Part shown: positions 17,996 to 26,106 of the stretch, in pieces | How positions within the stretch are numbered: position 1 is the first letter of the stretch | Layout of the letters: each line of letters starts with the position of its first letter | The notes under the pieces: model-generated | What the model was told of the DNA's origin: nothing | Databases searched by the model: none | What the model saw: the letters and a program-made list of their open reading frames with translations, nothing else | NCBI RefSeq assembly: GCF_022180365.1 | Contig: NZ_BQKV01000098.1 | Span: 1 to 64,000 of the forward strand | Direction: 5' to 3' | DNA length: 64,000 nucleotides | Source: Faecalibacterium gallinarum | GTDB lineage: Bacteria > Bacillota > Clostridia > Oscillospirales > Ruminococcaceae | Translations under genes and position numbers: made by a program

Positions 17996-19210
17996 TTAGA
18001 AGACAGCTTTCTCATGCAGAGCGGCGAATTCTTCCTCGCTCATGCCGAGCATTCCTTCGTAAATGGCTTTGTTGTCCTGGCCCAGCTGGGGGGCCGGAGT
18101 GCGGACGCTGGGTTTGGTGTCCATCAGTTTGATGGCGCAGCCGTTGACGGTGATCCGCCCCAGGGTGGGGTGATCCATCTCCACGAACATCTCCCGCTCC
18201 TTGACGTGGGGGTCCTCCAGAATCTGCTTGATGTTCAGGATGGGTCCCGCCGGGATGCCCTTGGAGAGCACCAGCTGGGTGGCCTCCTCCATGGTGTAAT
18301 CTTTCAGGGTGTCCTCAATAACTTCCTGGATGGCATCCTGGTTTTCCAGTCGGCCGGTCATATCCACAAAACGGGGGTCGGTGATCATGTCGGGTCGGTG
18401 GAGTACCTCGGTGCAGAGCTTTTCATACAGCTTTTGGTTGCCGGCTGCAATGATGATGACCCCATCCTTGACCTTGAAAGCATCGTAGGGTGAAACCGCT
18501 GCGTAGCGGTTGCCCATCCGGGGCGGGATCTGGCCGCTCTCCAAATATTTCAGGGCGGTGTTTTCGGTGGCGGCAATCATGCTGTCCATCAGACTGACGT
18601 CCACCCGCTGGCCCTTGCCGGTGATGGTGCGGGCATTGACGGCCGCCAGGATGCCGATGGTGACATGTAGTCCCCCCAGCATATCCCCCAGGGCGCTGCC
18701 GGCCCGGGTGGGCTCGCCGCCCCGGGGGCCGGTGATGGCCATCATTCCGCCCATGGCCTGGGCCAGGATGTCATAGCCCGGGCGCAGATGGTAGGGGCCG
18801 TAGCAGCCGAAACCCGACACCGCCGCGTAGATCAGCCGGGGGTTGATCTCTTTCAGTACGTCGTAGCCCAGCCCCAGCTTATCCATGACGCCAGGGCGGT
18901 AGTTTTCCACTACGATGTCCGCCTTTTTGACCAGCTCTTTAAAGATGGCCTTGCCCTCGGGGGCTTTCAGGTTCAGAGTGACGCCCTTTTTGTTGCGGTT
19001 GATGTTGGCGAAATAGAGGCTCTCCCGCTGGCCGTTCAAATTTTTCTCCCGGAAGGGCGGGTAGGTGCGGGTGTCGTCGCCGCCGGTGGGGACCTCGATT
19101 TTGATGACGTTTGCCCCCATATCCGCCAGCATCATGGTACAGAAGGGCCCTGCCAGAACCCGGGTCAGGTCCAGGACCGTCAGGTTTTCCAGCGCCATGT
19201 GGTCACTCAT
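17996..19210 (-). CDS. CaiB/BaiF-family (class III) CoA transferase
   Basis: A 404-residue enzyme that transfers CoA between carboxylic acids. The catalytic Asp176 lies in GSALGDMLGG, and the N-terminal segment LAGPFCTMMLADMGANVIKIE is typical. Its ATG overlaps the stop of the AtuA C-terminal gene by one base (TAATG), so the three genes are translated together. With AtuA-type partners it probably activates an organic acid as a CoA thioester. Substrate unknown. Confidence 0.88.
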   Translation of the reverse strand: MSDHMALENLTVLDLTRVLAGPFCTMMLADMGANVIKIEVPTGGDDTRTYPPFREKNLNGQRESLYFANINRNKKGVTLNLKAPEGKAIFKELVKKADIVVENYRPGVMDKLGLGYDVLKEINPRLIYAAVSGFGCYGPYHLRPGYDILAQAMGGMMAITGPRGGEPTRAGSALGDMLGGLHVTIGILAAVNARTITGKGQRVDVSLMDSMIAATENTALKYLESGQIPPRMGNRYAAVSPYDAFKVKDGVIIIAAGNQKLYEKLCTEVLHRPDMITDPRFVDMTGRLENQDAIQEVIEDTLKDYTMEEATQLVLSKGIPAGPILNIKQILEDPHVKEREMFVEMDHPTLGRITVNGCAIKLMDTKPSVRTPAPQLGQDNKAIYEGMLGMSEEEFAALHEKAVF

Positions 19211-19539
19211 TAGACTTCACCATCCTCCACATGAATCTTCATCCGCATGACGGCGCTGCCCATGCTCTTGCCCAGGCTATCCAGCCGCAGGCTCATGGTG
19301 GCGCCGCCGCCCAGGGCGTGCTTCATCACAAAATTGAAGCCCCCCAGGCTGGGCACTTCATAGCGGGTGATCTCGCCCTTGACCATGTCGCCGAAATAGG
19401 CTTTCAGCTTTTCGGGGGTGACCTCCCGCTGGATGATCTTGTAGTATTCCGGCTTGCGTGCGTAGACGCAGACATTGCTGGTGTCGCCCTTGTCGCCGCT
19501 GCGGCCGTGGGCGATGTCGTTCAGATAGATCTCAGGCAT
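19210..19539 (-). CDS. AtuA C-terminal-domain-like small protein
   Basis: A 109-residue protein matching the C-terminal region of AtuA-type acyclic terpene utilisation proteins (AHGRSGDKGDTSNV near the start, GGATMSLRLDSLGK near the end). GGAGG lies 9 nt before the ATG. In some bacteria this domain is fused to AtuA; here it is a separate gene 1 bp downstream of it. Confidence 0.8.
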   Translation of the reverse strand: MPEIYLNDIAHGRSGDKGDTSNVCVYARKPEYYKIIQREVTPEKLKAYFGDMVKGEITRYEVPSLGGFNFVMKHALGGGATMSLRLDSLGKSMGSAVMRMKIHVEDGEV

Positions 19540-19540
19540 C

Positions 19541-20911
19541 TTATTTCACCTCCAGAATATGGCTCTCGATCTTCAGGGCGTCCCGGGGCACGGTGGTGGG
19601 CCACAGGGCCATGACCTCCTGCACATGGGCGCGGCCGCCGAAGAAGGAGGCGCCCGGAGGGCCGTTCAGCTGCAGGGGGCTGATCTCGGGGATGATCTTG
19701 GCGCACTCGTTTTTGTCCTCGCTGAAAACGGCGATCCGCAGCACGCACTCGTTCAGGTTCTTCAGCGCCTCTTCGCTCATGTCCGCCACGCCCAGGTGCA
19801 GGCTGTTCAGGCCAATGTAGCTGATGTGGATGTCGTCGGCCTTCATGCCCCGGCGCTGCATCTTTTTCATGATGACCTCCGCGCAATACTGGGCTTTTTC
19901 GTAGGCGTCGGGCCAGGCAAAGCTCAGCATGGAGACGGTTTTCCAGCCCTTGTGGTAGCCCACGCAGAGTTTGAGAGTATCGGGACGGGGCTTGCCCTTG
20001 ATGCCTCCCACCCGCACCCGGTTTTCACCGATCTGGGTCAGAGTGGCGTGGCTCACGTCTACGTCCACGTCGGGAGTCCAGTAGTTGGCGGGGTCGTGGA
20101 CCTCGTAGAGGAACTGTTCCTTGACGCTCTGTTCACAGATGATGCCGCCGCAGTCCGGCGCTTTGGTGATGTCCATGGTGTCCTCGGTTAGCTCTGCGAT
20201 GGGGAAGCCCAACTCGTCCATCCGGGGCACGTTCCGCCAGTCGTACATGTAATTGCCGCCGGCGCCCTGGCCGCCGCACTCCAGCAGGTGGCCCGCCATA
20301 ATGCCCCGGGCCAGATTGTCCCAGTCGTCGGCCGCCCAGCCGAACTCATATTTGAGGGGCGCCAGGAAGAGGGCACTGTCCGCGGCACGGCCGGTAATAA
20401 CCACATCGGCCCCCTCGGCAAGGCACCCCTCGATGCCCTCGTGGCCGATGTAGGCGTTGCAGTTGTAGATCTTGTCCACAATGCTGTTGAAGTCGCCGTC
20501 ATAGTCGAAGTTGGGGAAGGTCCAGCCCTCTTTCAGCAGCTGGGGAATCTTCTCCTTGATGCTGTCGCCGGTGACGTAACCGATCTTGTAGCCGCTCATC
20601 CCTGCGCCTTCGGCCCAGTTCTTGATGGCGTCCACACAGCCGGTGATGTTCATGCCGCCTGCGTTGGTGCAGATGCGGATCTTCTTCTGCCAGGCCTCTT
20701 TGCCCGCCTCCTTGAGGATGCGGGTGACAAAATCCGGTGCAAAACCCTTAGAGGGGTCCTTGAGCTGCTGCTTTGCCATGATGGAGAGCGTCAGCTCTGC
20801 GAGGTAGTCGCAGCCCATGTACTGGATGTCTGCGTTTCGGATCATGTGGATGGCCGCATCCGGGCTGTCGCCCCAGAAGCCCTGGCCGCCGCCGATTGCT
20901 ACTTTTTTCAT
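19541..20911 (-). CDS. AtuA family (DUF1446) protein
   Basis: A 456-residue protein of the AtuA/DUF1446 family, named for a Pseudomonas gene required for citronellol and geranic acid catabolism. The N-terminus (AIGGGQGFWGDSPDAA) and the GRAADSALFLAPLKYEF segment are characteristic. The biochemical reaction of the family is not established to my knowledge. It heads a three-gene operon with its own C-terminal domain protein and a CoA transferase, under strong-looking LacI-type operators. A terpene substrate should not be assumed in a gut fermenter; another branched or cyclic acid is equally possible. Confidence 0.8.
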   Translation of the reverse strand: MKKVAIGGGQGFWGDSPDAAIHMIRNADIQYMGCDYLAELTLSIMAKQQLKDPSKGFAPDFVTRILKEAGKEAWQKKIRICTNAGGMNITGCVDAIKNWAEGAGMSGYKIGYVTGDSIKEKIPQLLKEGWTFPNFDYDGDFNSIVDKIYNCNAYIGHEGIEGCLAEGADVVITGRAADSALFLAPLKYEFGWAADDWDNLARGIMAGHLLECGGQGAGGNYMYDWRNVPRMDELGFPIAELTEDTMDITKAPDCGGIICEQSVKEQFLYEVHDPANYWTPDVDVDVSHATLTQIGENRVRVGGIKGKPRPDTLKLCVGYHKGWKTVSMLSFAWPDAYEKAQYCAEVIMKKMQRRGMKADDIHISYIGLNSLHLGVADMSEEALKNLNECVLRIAVFSEDKNECAKIIPEISPLQLNGPPGASFFGGRAHVQEVMALWPTTVPRDALKIESHILEVK

Positions 20912-20950
20912 TACAGTCCATGCCTCCCTGGATGATGTGGCGGAAAATCC

Positions 20951-20985
20951 AACGTTAGTTTAACGTTAGACTGCGTCGTTAAACT
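20951..20985. promoter_or_regulatory. Cluster of AACGTT operators downstream of the atuA promoter
   Basis: AGTTTAACGTTAGACT (20957-20972) is a 16-bp palindrome with one mismatch. It is preceded by a second AACGTTAG (20951-20958) and followed by the half-site CGTTAAACT (20977-20985). The cluster covers the predicted start of the atuA transcript and matches sites at 21036, 22262, 22304 and 31120. The adjacent LacI protein is the likely binder. Confidence 0.7.
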
Positions 20986-20986
20986 A

Positions 20987-21015
20987 AAAATACACGCTCT
21001 TTTCTGGTTTGTCAA
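20987..21015 (-). promoter_or_regulatory. Promoter of the atuA operon
   Basis: Minus-strand TTGACA (21010-21015) and TATTTT (20987-20992) are 17 bp apart. AACGTT operators lie on both sides, downstream at 20951-20985 and upstream at 21036-21051, which would permit repression by looping. Confidence 0.65.
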
Positions 21016-21035
21016 GAGGGAGAAGGGCAAAAATG

Positions 21036-21051
21036 GCTAAAACGTTAAACT
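21036..21051. promoter_or_regulatory. LacI-type operator in the atuA/lacI intergenic region
   Basis: GCTAAAACGTTAAACT, with the preceding G, is identical over 17 bp to the site at 22261-22277. It lies in the 314-bp gap (20912-21225) between atuA and the second lacI gene, which also holds both promoters and the hairpin at 21142-21169. Confidence 0.7.
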
Positions 21052-21099
21052 TTTTCTGTCAAAATGCCATAATCCAGCGGCTGAAGCGGGCTTGTGCGG

Positions 21100-21128
21100 T
21101 TGCGCCCAGCGGCTAAATTCGGTATAAT
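21100..21128 (+). promoter_or_regulatory. Promoter of the second lacI gene
   Basis: TTGCGC (21100-21105) and a perfect TATAAT (21123-21128) are 17 bp apart. Transcription would start near 21135, leaving a 90-nt leader. Confidence 0.65.
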
Positions 21129-21130
21129 AA

Positions 21131-21169
21131 AAGAAAAACTTGCCGGTCTGCCCTCAGGGGCAGATCGGC
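21131..21169 (-). terminator. Minus-strand intrinsic terminator within the lacI leader
   Basis: GCCG-TCTGCCC (21142-21153) pairs with GGGCAGA-CGGC (21157-21168 approximately) in a 12-bp stem with one mismatch. Read on the minus strand it is followed by TTTTTCTTTT. It would stop antisense transcription heading for the atuA promoter. On the plus strand it is simply a hairpin in the lacI leader. Confidence 0.55.
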
Positions 21170-21225
21170 CAAAAAACGCCGGAAACGAGCTATGACGCAG
21201 GCCGGCGGGAAAGAGACGGTACAGT

Positions 21226-22266
21226 ATGGTCACCATCAAGCAGATCGCCGCAGAGGTGGGCATCTCGGCAACCACGGTCAGTATTGTGCTGGGAGGAAAA
21301 GCAGAGGAGCGTAAGATCAGCGCCGCCACCCAGAAAAAGATCTTTGAGACAGCCAACCGGCTGGGCTACCAGCCTAACATTGCGGCCCGCAGTCTAAGGG
21401 CCGGCTTTGGGGCGGACGAGATTCGGGTTGCGATGCTCTGGGCGGAGGATTTCCGGGCCAGCATGATGGTGCGCTTCTGGGATGGTCTGCGGGCTGAGCT
21501 GGCCCAGTTGGACCGCAAGATCCGGCTGGTGATCTATCCTTATACCAACGATCACCTGGATGAGGTGCATGCCCTGACCAGTGCCAGCGACTGCCACGCG
21601 GCCATTATCTGCAATGCTTCGGATGCAGATCTGGAGTTTCTGCGCCGAACCCAGCTGGCCATTCCGGTGGTGTTGTACAACCGCACCTGCCCGGGTTATT
21701 GCAGCGTGAACGTGGACGATGCCCTGATGGGGGCTCTGGCAGCCCGGGCCCTGAGTGACCAGGGCTGCCGCCGCGGAGTGGTACTTACCGGCGCCCCAGT
21801 CTTTGCCGGGATGGAGGTCCGCGTCCAGAGCTTTTTGCTGGAGGGGGCCCGCCACGGCCTGGAAGCCCGGGTGGCACCCTATTGTGACAGCAGCGCCCGG
21901 GGCGGATATGAAGGAGCCCGGGCGCTCTGGTCGGCAGAATCGGGGGAATACCCGGATGCGCTGTTCTGTGGTTCCTCTCTCATTGCGCATGGTGCACTGC
22001 GGGCTCTGCGGGAGCTGGGGCTGCCCCAGCTGCCTCGGGTGGTGGCCATCGGCAACGGCGCTCCCGAGCTGGACGAGCTGTCGGTGCCCAGCCTGAGCGT
22101 GGTCTACCTGCCCATGGAAGAGATGGCACGGGAGTGCCTGCGGCTGTTGATGGACTGGATGTCAGACCGGCTGTCCAGCCCTGCCAGCCGTCTGTTGGAA
22201 GCGCGTTATATCCCGCGGGAGAGCTGCGGGCCCATTGCAGACCAAGAGCAGAAAACAATTGGCTAA
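21226..22266 (+). CDS. LacI-family transcriptional regulator (AACGTT regulon)
   Basis: A 346-residue LacI repressor. The helix-turn-helix is at the N-terminus (IKQIAAEVGISATTVSIVLGG), followed by the hinge (AARSLRAG) and an effector domain. The ribosome site is weak. The gene is divergent from the atuA operon and followed by the licT/PTS operon. AACGTTAAACT palindromes occur upstream of all these units, one overlapping its own stop codon, so it very likely represses them together. The inducer is unknown. Confidence 0.9.
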   Translation: MVTIKQIAAEVGISATTVSIVLGGKAEERKISAATQKKIFETANRLGYQPNIAARSLRAGFGADEIRVAMLWAEDFRASMMVRFWDGLRAELAQLDRKIRLVIYPYTNDHLDEVHALTSASDCHAAIICNASDADLEFLRRTQLAIPVVLYNRTCPGYCSVNVDDALMGALAARALSDQGCRRGVVLTGAPVFAGMEVRVQSFLLEGARHGLEARVAPYCDSSARGGYEGARALWSAESGEYPDALFCGSSLIAHGALRALRELGLPQLPRVVAIGNGAPELDELSVPSLSVVYLPMEEMARECLRLLMDWMSDRLSSPASRLLEARYIPRESCGPIADQEQKTIG

Positions 22267-22277
22267 AACGTTAAACT
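22262..22277. promoter_or_regulatory. LacI-type operator overlapping the lacI stop codon
   Basis: GCTAAAACGTTAAACT contains the TAA stop (22264-22266). With the preceding G, 17 bp are identical to 21035-21051. It lies about 30 bp upstream of the licT promoter. Confidence 0.7.
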
Positions 22278-22298
22278 GATTTTTGTAGAAAAATACAG

Positions 22299-22331
22299 TT
22301 GACAGTGTTACGTTAAACGTGGTAGTATAAT
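22299..22331 (+). promoter_or_regulatory. licT promoter with an operator in the spacer
   Basis: TTGACA (22299-22304) is followed by TAGTAT (22323-22328, spacing 18) overlapping TATAAT (22326-22331, spacing 21). The operator-like AGTGTTACGTTAAACG (22304-22319) fills the spacer, so a bound repressor would block RNA polymerase. Confidence 0.65.
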
Positions 22332-22335
22332 GTCA

Positions 22336-22404
22336 CGCAAGTGGCTGTAACCGAAGAGGGCATTCCGCTTGCGGGCTGCTTCCCATGTTGATGCCGGCCT
22401 TTTT
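22336..22404 (+). promoter_or_regulatory. RAT-like antiterminator hairpin in the licT leader
   Basis: The outer stem CGCAAGTGG (22336-22344) pairs with CCGCTTGCG (22365-22373). The internal loop is CTGTA opposite CATT, and the inner stem ACC/GGG closes a short loop. This architecture matches the ribonucleic antiterminator bound by LicT/BglG proteins, and the same internal loop recurs at 23264-23299. A T-run at 22400-22404 follows a GC-rich segment, but the competing terminator stem is not clear here. Confidence 0.6.
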
Positions 22405-22432
22405 GTGATACAGCAGACCGGGAGGCGAAAAG

Positions 22433-23275
22433 ATGCTGAAGGCTTTCCACAAAATCAACAACAACGCCGTCATCTGTCGGGACGAAACTGGCCGGGAGCT
22501 GGTGGCGATGGGCAAAGGGCTGGGGTACGAGCGGCTGCCGCGGGTGCTCTCGCTGGACGATGTGGAGCGGACCTTTTACGGCATCGATCCCAAGTACTAC
22601 CAGGTGCTTCAGGATCTGCCCACCGATATGCTGGATTTCAGCGCCCGGGTGCTGGACATCGCCCGCAACGAGCTGCCCTATGAGCTCCGGGCGCATGTGG
22701 TACTGACCCTGGCGGACCATCTGGCCTTTGCGCGGGAGCGGGTGCTGAAAAATATCCGCGTCCATATGCCGCTGGCCTACGACGTCGAGCAGCTTTACCC
22801 GACGGAGTATAAGATCGGGCAGTACATTGTCCGCCGTTTCCAGAAGGAGTTTCACATCGGGCTGCCGCCGGAAGAAGCAGTGGCCGTGGCCATGAACCTG
22901 CTGAACGGGCGGGCCGCTGACCAGCCCGAACCCGATGAGGCAGAGGAAGCAAAACTGCGGGAGGAAATGCTGGAGGATATCACCGCCATTGTGGAGAATC
23001 ACTTCCGGTGTATTGTAAACCGAAGCGGTTTCAACTACTCCCGCTATGCCACCCACCTGCAATATCTCTTTGTCCGGATCCGCACCGGGCAGGCCATCCA
23101 GAGCGAAAATCTGGCCATGTACCACACCCTCCGGGAGGAATATCCGGATGTGGCCGCTTGTGTGGCGAAAATCGCGGATCATATCCAGCAGGAGTGGGGC
23201 TGCACCCTCACCGAGGAAGAACAGCTCTACCTGATCCTGCATGTAAACCGTATCTGCATCAAAGAAGGACTGTAA
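22433..23275 (+). CDS. LicT/BglG-family transcriptional antiterminator
   Basis: A 280-residue RNA-binding regulator with an N-terminal co-antiterminator domain (1-55) and two PTS regulation domains. When the cognate sugar is present it stabilises an RNA hairpin that prevents termination. The regulatory histidines His96 (PRD1), His208 and His270 (PRD2) are present. The second PRD1 position appears to be Asn155 (VAMNLLN) instead of the usual His. GGGAGG precedes the ATG. It is followed by a RAT/terminator pair and the PTS gene it presumably controls. Confidence 0.9.
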   Translation: MLKAFHKINNNAVICRDETGRELVAMGKGLGYERLPRVLSLDDVERTFYGIDPKYYQVLQDLPTDMLDFSARVLDIARNELPYELRAHVVLTLADHLAFARERVLKNIRVHMPLAYDVEQLYPTEYKIGQYIVRRFQKEFHIGLPPEEAVAVAMNLLNGRAADQPEPDEAEEAKLREEMLEDITAIVENHFRCIVNRSGFNYSRYATHLQYLFVRIRTGQAIQSENLAMYHTLREEYPDVAACVAKIADHIQQEWGCTLTEEEQLYLILHVNRICIKEGL

Positions 23276-23346
23276 CCCGTCAGAAGGGGCATTTCCTCCA
23301 CTGTGCAGGGCGTCTTGTACGCCTGCGCTGTGGGGGTTTTCTTTTT
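23264..23346 (+). promoter_or_regulatory. RAT antiterminator overlapping an intrinsic terminator upstream of the PTS gene
   Basis: The antiterminator pairs AAGGA (23265-23269) with TCCT (23294-23297), has the internal loop CTGTA/CATT, and the inner stem ACCC/GGGG. Its 3' strand is also the 5' strand of a strong terminator: CCTCCAC and GCAGG (23295-23309) pair with CCTGC and GTGGGGG (23322-23336), followed by TTTTCTTTTT. The two folds are mutually exclusive, as in LicT-controlled operons. The element starts within the end of licT and overlaps its stop codon. Confidence 0.8.
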
Positions 23347-23440
23347 AGGAATTGCAGCGGTGCGCGCCCGCTGTTTTTCATACGAGTTCCCGCTTATTCG
23401 AGACCCCTGGCATCTTTTTCAGAAAAGGAGAGAAAACATC

Positions 23441-24838
23441 ATGGCAGTTCGCAACGAACAGATTGCAAAAGACGTGCTGGCCGCTGTGGGCGGCAAGAGC
23501 AACGTGACCTCCGTGACCCACTGCATGACCCGCCTGCGCTTTGTCCTCAAGGATATGGGTCTGCCCAAACAGGACGAGATCAAGAAAATTTCGGGTGTCA
23601 TCGGCGTAGTAGTGGCCGGCGGCCAGTTCCAGGTGATTGTCGGCCAAAATGTGCCCAAGGTCTATGAAGCCCTGTGCAAGGAGGGCGGATTCCAGGAGCA
23701 GGAGGCCATCAACGAAAATCTGGACGCTCCCAAGGAAAAGCTGACCCCCAAAAAGATCGGCAGCAATATTCTGAATTACCTGGCCGGCTCCATGACCCCG
23801 TTGATCCCCATCCTGATGGCAGCCGGTATGTTCAAGACCGTTACCACCATCTGCGGCTCTACCATGCTGAACATCCTCCCCGCAGAGAGCAACCTCTATA
23901 TCCTGCTGGACTTTTTGTATGATGCGGGCTTCTACTTCCTGCCCATCTACATCGGCTATACTGCCGCCAAAAAGATCGGCGCCACCCCGGTGCTGGGCGC
24001 CTATATGGGCGGTATCCTGATCGCCCCCGACCTGCTGGCCCTGGTGTCGGCAGGCGAACCTTTCAGCATCCTGGGCATCCCCATGAAACTGGTCAGCTAC
24101 ACCCAGTCGGTGCTGCCGATTATCCTGTCGGTGGCGGCCCTGTACTATGTGGAGCGCCTGTTTAAAAAGATTGTCCCCGACGCGGCGGCCATCGTCTTTG
24201 TGCCCACCTTTACCATTTTTGTCATGTCGCCCATCGCCCTCTGCCTGCTGGCGCCCCTGGGTTCCATCCTCAGCAACTACCTGGCCATTATCCTGAACGG
24301 TGTGGCAACCTACGGCGGCTTCCTGGGCAAGGCCATCATTGCTTCGGTCTGGGAGTTCCTGGTCATGACCGGTATGCACACCCCGCTGGTTCTGCCCGCT
24401 ATGACTACTCTGATGGAAACCGGCGTCGATCAGCTGATCTTTGTCTGCGGCAAATGCGCAGTCTACGCCACCATCGGCATGTCCATCGGCGCCTTCTTCC
24501 GGCTGCACAATGACGAGCGCTCGGCCAACGTGGGTTACCTGATCTCGGCTGTTCTGGGCGGCGTCACCGAGCCCATCCTCTACGGAATCGGCCTGCGCTA
24601 CCGCCGGCCCTTCCTGGGCATGATCGCCGGCGGCCTGGCGGGCGGCGCCTATGCGGGCCTGATGCATGTGGCCGTTTACTCCATGTCTCCCTCCAACATC
24701 CTGAGCTTCACCGGTTTTGTGGGCGGGAGCACTGCCAACCTGGTCAATGGCATCATCGCTCTGATCATTTCCACCGCTGTCTCGGCGGTCGTGACCTATT
24801 TTGTGGGCGTGGAGTCCAAGCCCAAGGCCAAAGCCTGA
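23441..24838 (+). CDS. PTS sugar permease, EIIBC, glucose/beta-glucoside family
   Basis: A 465-residue EIIBC permease with EIIB Cys28 (THCMTRLRF) and an EIIC domain with the GVTEP motif. No EIIA is fused. I use the ATG at 23441, preceded by AAAAGGAG; the in-frame upstream ATG lies inside the terminator. It is controlled by the LicT switch at 23264-23346 and by the LacI operators before licT, giving two layers of substrate control. The next gene encodes a ChbG deacetylase, so an N-acetylated disaccharide is a possible cargo. Confidence 0.9.
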   Translation: MAVRNEQIAKDVLAAVGGKSNVTSVTHCMTRLRFVLKDMGLPKQDEIKKISGVIGVVVAGGQFQVIVGQNVPKVYEALCKEGGFQEQEAINENLDAPKEKLTPKKIGSNILNYLAGSMTPLIPILMAAGMFKTVTTICGSTMLNILPAESNLYILLDFLYDAGFYFLPIYIGYTAAKKIGATPVLGAYMGGILIAPDLLALVSAGEPFSILGIPMKLVSYTQSVLPIILSVAALYYVERLFKKIVPDAAAIVFVPTFTIFVMSPIALCLLAPLGSILSNYLAIILNGVATYGGFLGKAIIASVWEFLVMTGMHTPLVLPAMTTLMETGVDQLIFVCGKCAVYATIGMSIGAFFRLHNDERSANVGYLISAVLGGVTEPILYGIGLRYRRPFLGMIAGGLAGGAYAGLMHVAVYSMSPSNILSFTGFVGGSTANLVNGIIALIISTAVSAVVTYFVGVESKPKAKA

Positions 24839-24857
24839 TGGAAGGAGATTGGACCCG

Positions 24858-25619
24858 ATGAAACAACTGCTTCTCCGCGCCGACGACCTGGGGTACAGTG
24901 AGGGCGTCAACTGCGGCATCGCAAAATCGGTTCGGGACGGCCTGATCGGAAGCGTGGGCGTCATGCCCAGCATGCCCGCCGCCGCCCACGGCCTGGCCCT
25001 GCTGGAGGGCTGCCCGGTCTGCCTGGGCCAGCATACCGATATCTGCATGGGCCGTCCCGTCAGCGACCCGGCCCTGATCCCCAGCATGGTAGACGAAACA
25101 GGCTGCTTTAAAAGCAGCCGGGTGTATCGCGCTGCCCATGCCAAGGGCGAGGATTTCGTCCAGCTGGAAGAGGCCATCCTCGAGAGCGAGGCCCAGTACC
25201 AGAAGTTCCTGGACCTGGTGGGGGAAAAGCCCCATTACTTCGGGGGCCATGCCGTAGCCAGCGAGACCTTTTTCCAGGCGATGGAGATTGTGGCGGATCG
25301 CCACGGGCTGAAATACTGTCCGCCCTCCTTCGCCGTCCGGGGCCACCGGGTGGGGCAGGTACCTGTCCATATCTGCACCATGCACAGTATGGACCCTGAC
25401 TATGACCCGCTGGCCAGCTTGAAAGAGGAGCTGCGTCTTGCGCCGGAGGATCGGCCCGCCATCTTTATCTGCCACCCCGGATACCTCGACGACTTCATCC
25501 TGCGGAACTCCAGCCTGACCATCAACCGCACCCGAGAGGTAGAAATGCTGTGCAGCGAGGCCCTGCGCAGTTGGCTGGCGGAGGAAGAAATTCAGCTCAT
25601 CACCTACGACGATATCTGA
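24858..25619 (+). CDS. chbG: ChbG/YdjC-family carbohydrate deacetylase
   Basis: A 253-residue metal-dependent deacetylase family member; E. coli ChbG removes one acetyl group from chitobiose-6-phosphate. The metal-site motifs LRADDLGYSEG (start), GQHTDI and GGHAVAS are present. GGAG lies upstream of the ATG at 24858, 19 bp after the PTS gene. It probably acts on the phosphorylated product of that permease. A terminator follows. Confidence 0.88.
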   Translation: MKQLLLRADDLGYSEGVNCGIAKSVRDGLIGSVGVMPSMPAAAHGLALLEGCPVCLGQHTDICMGRPVSDPALIPSMVDETGCFKSSRVYRAAHAKGEDFVQLEEAILESEAQYQKFLDLVGEKPHYFGGHAVASETFFQAMEIVADRHGLKYCPPSFAVRGHRVGQVPVHICTMHSMDPDYDPLASLKEELRLAPEDRPAIFICHPGYLDDFILRNSSLTINRTREVEMLCSEALRSWLAEEEIQLITYDDI

Positions 25620-25627
25620 CGCGAACC

Positions 25628-25663
25628 AAAAACCGGCAGGGCCCCAAGGCTCTGCCGGTTTTT
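25628..25663. terminator. Bidirectional intrinsic terminator
   Basis: AAAAACCGGCAG-GCC (25628-25643) pairs with GGC-CTGCCGGTTTTT (25648-25663), between convergent chbG and the thioesterase gene. Confidence 0.88.
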
Positions 25664-25677
25664 CTGCATAGTGGAGG

Positions 25678-26088
25678 TCAGTCTGCTTTTTCACGGATGC
25701 AGAACATGGTGAATGTGCCGTGGAACAGCAGCCCGCCCTCTGGCTCCCGAATCTCTACCTGGATCAGGCAGACCCGGCGGCCCCGGTTCAGGACAGTGCC
25801 CCGGGCAGTGAGACGCCCGGAATCCACGTTGCGGATGAACTGCACCGAGGCGTCCTGGGTCACGTACATCCGTCCGTCCAGCCGTGCAACCCGCCCGGCA
25901 CAGCAGTCCGCCATGGTGAACAGGGCGCCGCCATGCACCAGGCCATAGGGGTTTTTGGATTCCTGTACCACATCCAGATACATCTCGGCCCAGTCTTCAC
26001 CCGCCTCCCCGGGGCGGATCTGGTTGTGAAGCATGAAGAAATTCTCGCAGATAAAACGTCCTCTGCCTGGCGCTGCGGACTTGTCCAT
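25678..26088 (-). CDS. Hotdog-fold thioesterase, PaaI/YiiD-like
   Basis: A 136-residue acyl-CoA thioesterase family protein. The segment NPYGLVHGGALFTMADCC is the conserved hotdog helix and active-site region. Start at 26088 (AAAGGAG 12 nt upstream); the frame extends upstream, but into the divergent kinase gene. It stands alone between a terminator and the divergent histidine kinase. Substrate unknown. Confidence 0.85.
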   Translation of the reverse strand: MDKSAAPGRGRFICENFFMLHNQIRPGEAGEDWAEMYLDVVQESKNPYGLVHGGALFTMADCCAGRVARLDGRMYVTQDASVQFIRNVDSGRLTARGTVLNRGRRVCLIQVEIREPEGGLLFHGTFTMFCIREKAD

Positions 26089-26106
26089 AAAAAGTTCATT
26101 CTCCTT

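Noticed and set aside
22374-22404. Clear intrinsic terminator in the licT leader
   Set aside because: A T-run is present but I could not build a convincing stem from the preceding bases, unlike the terminator before the PTS gene.
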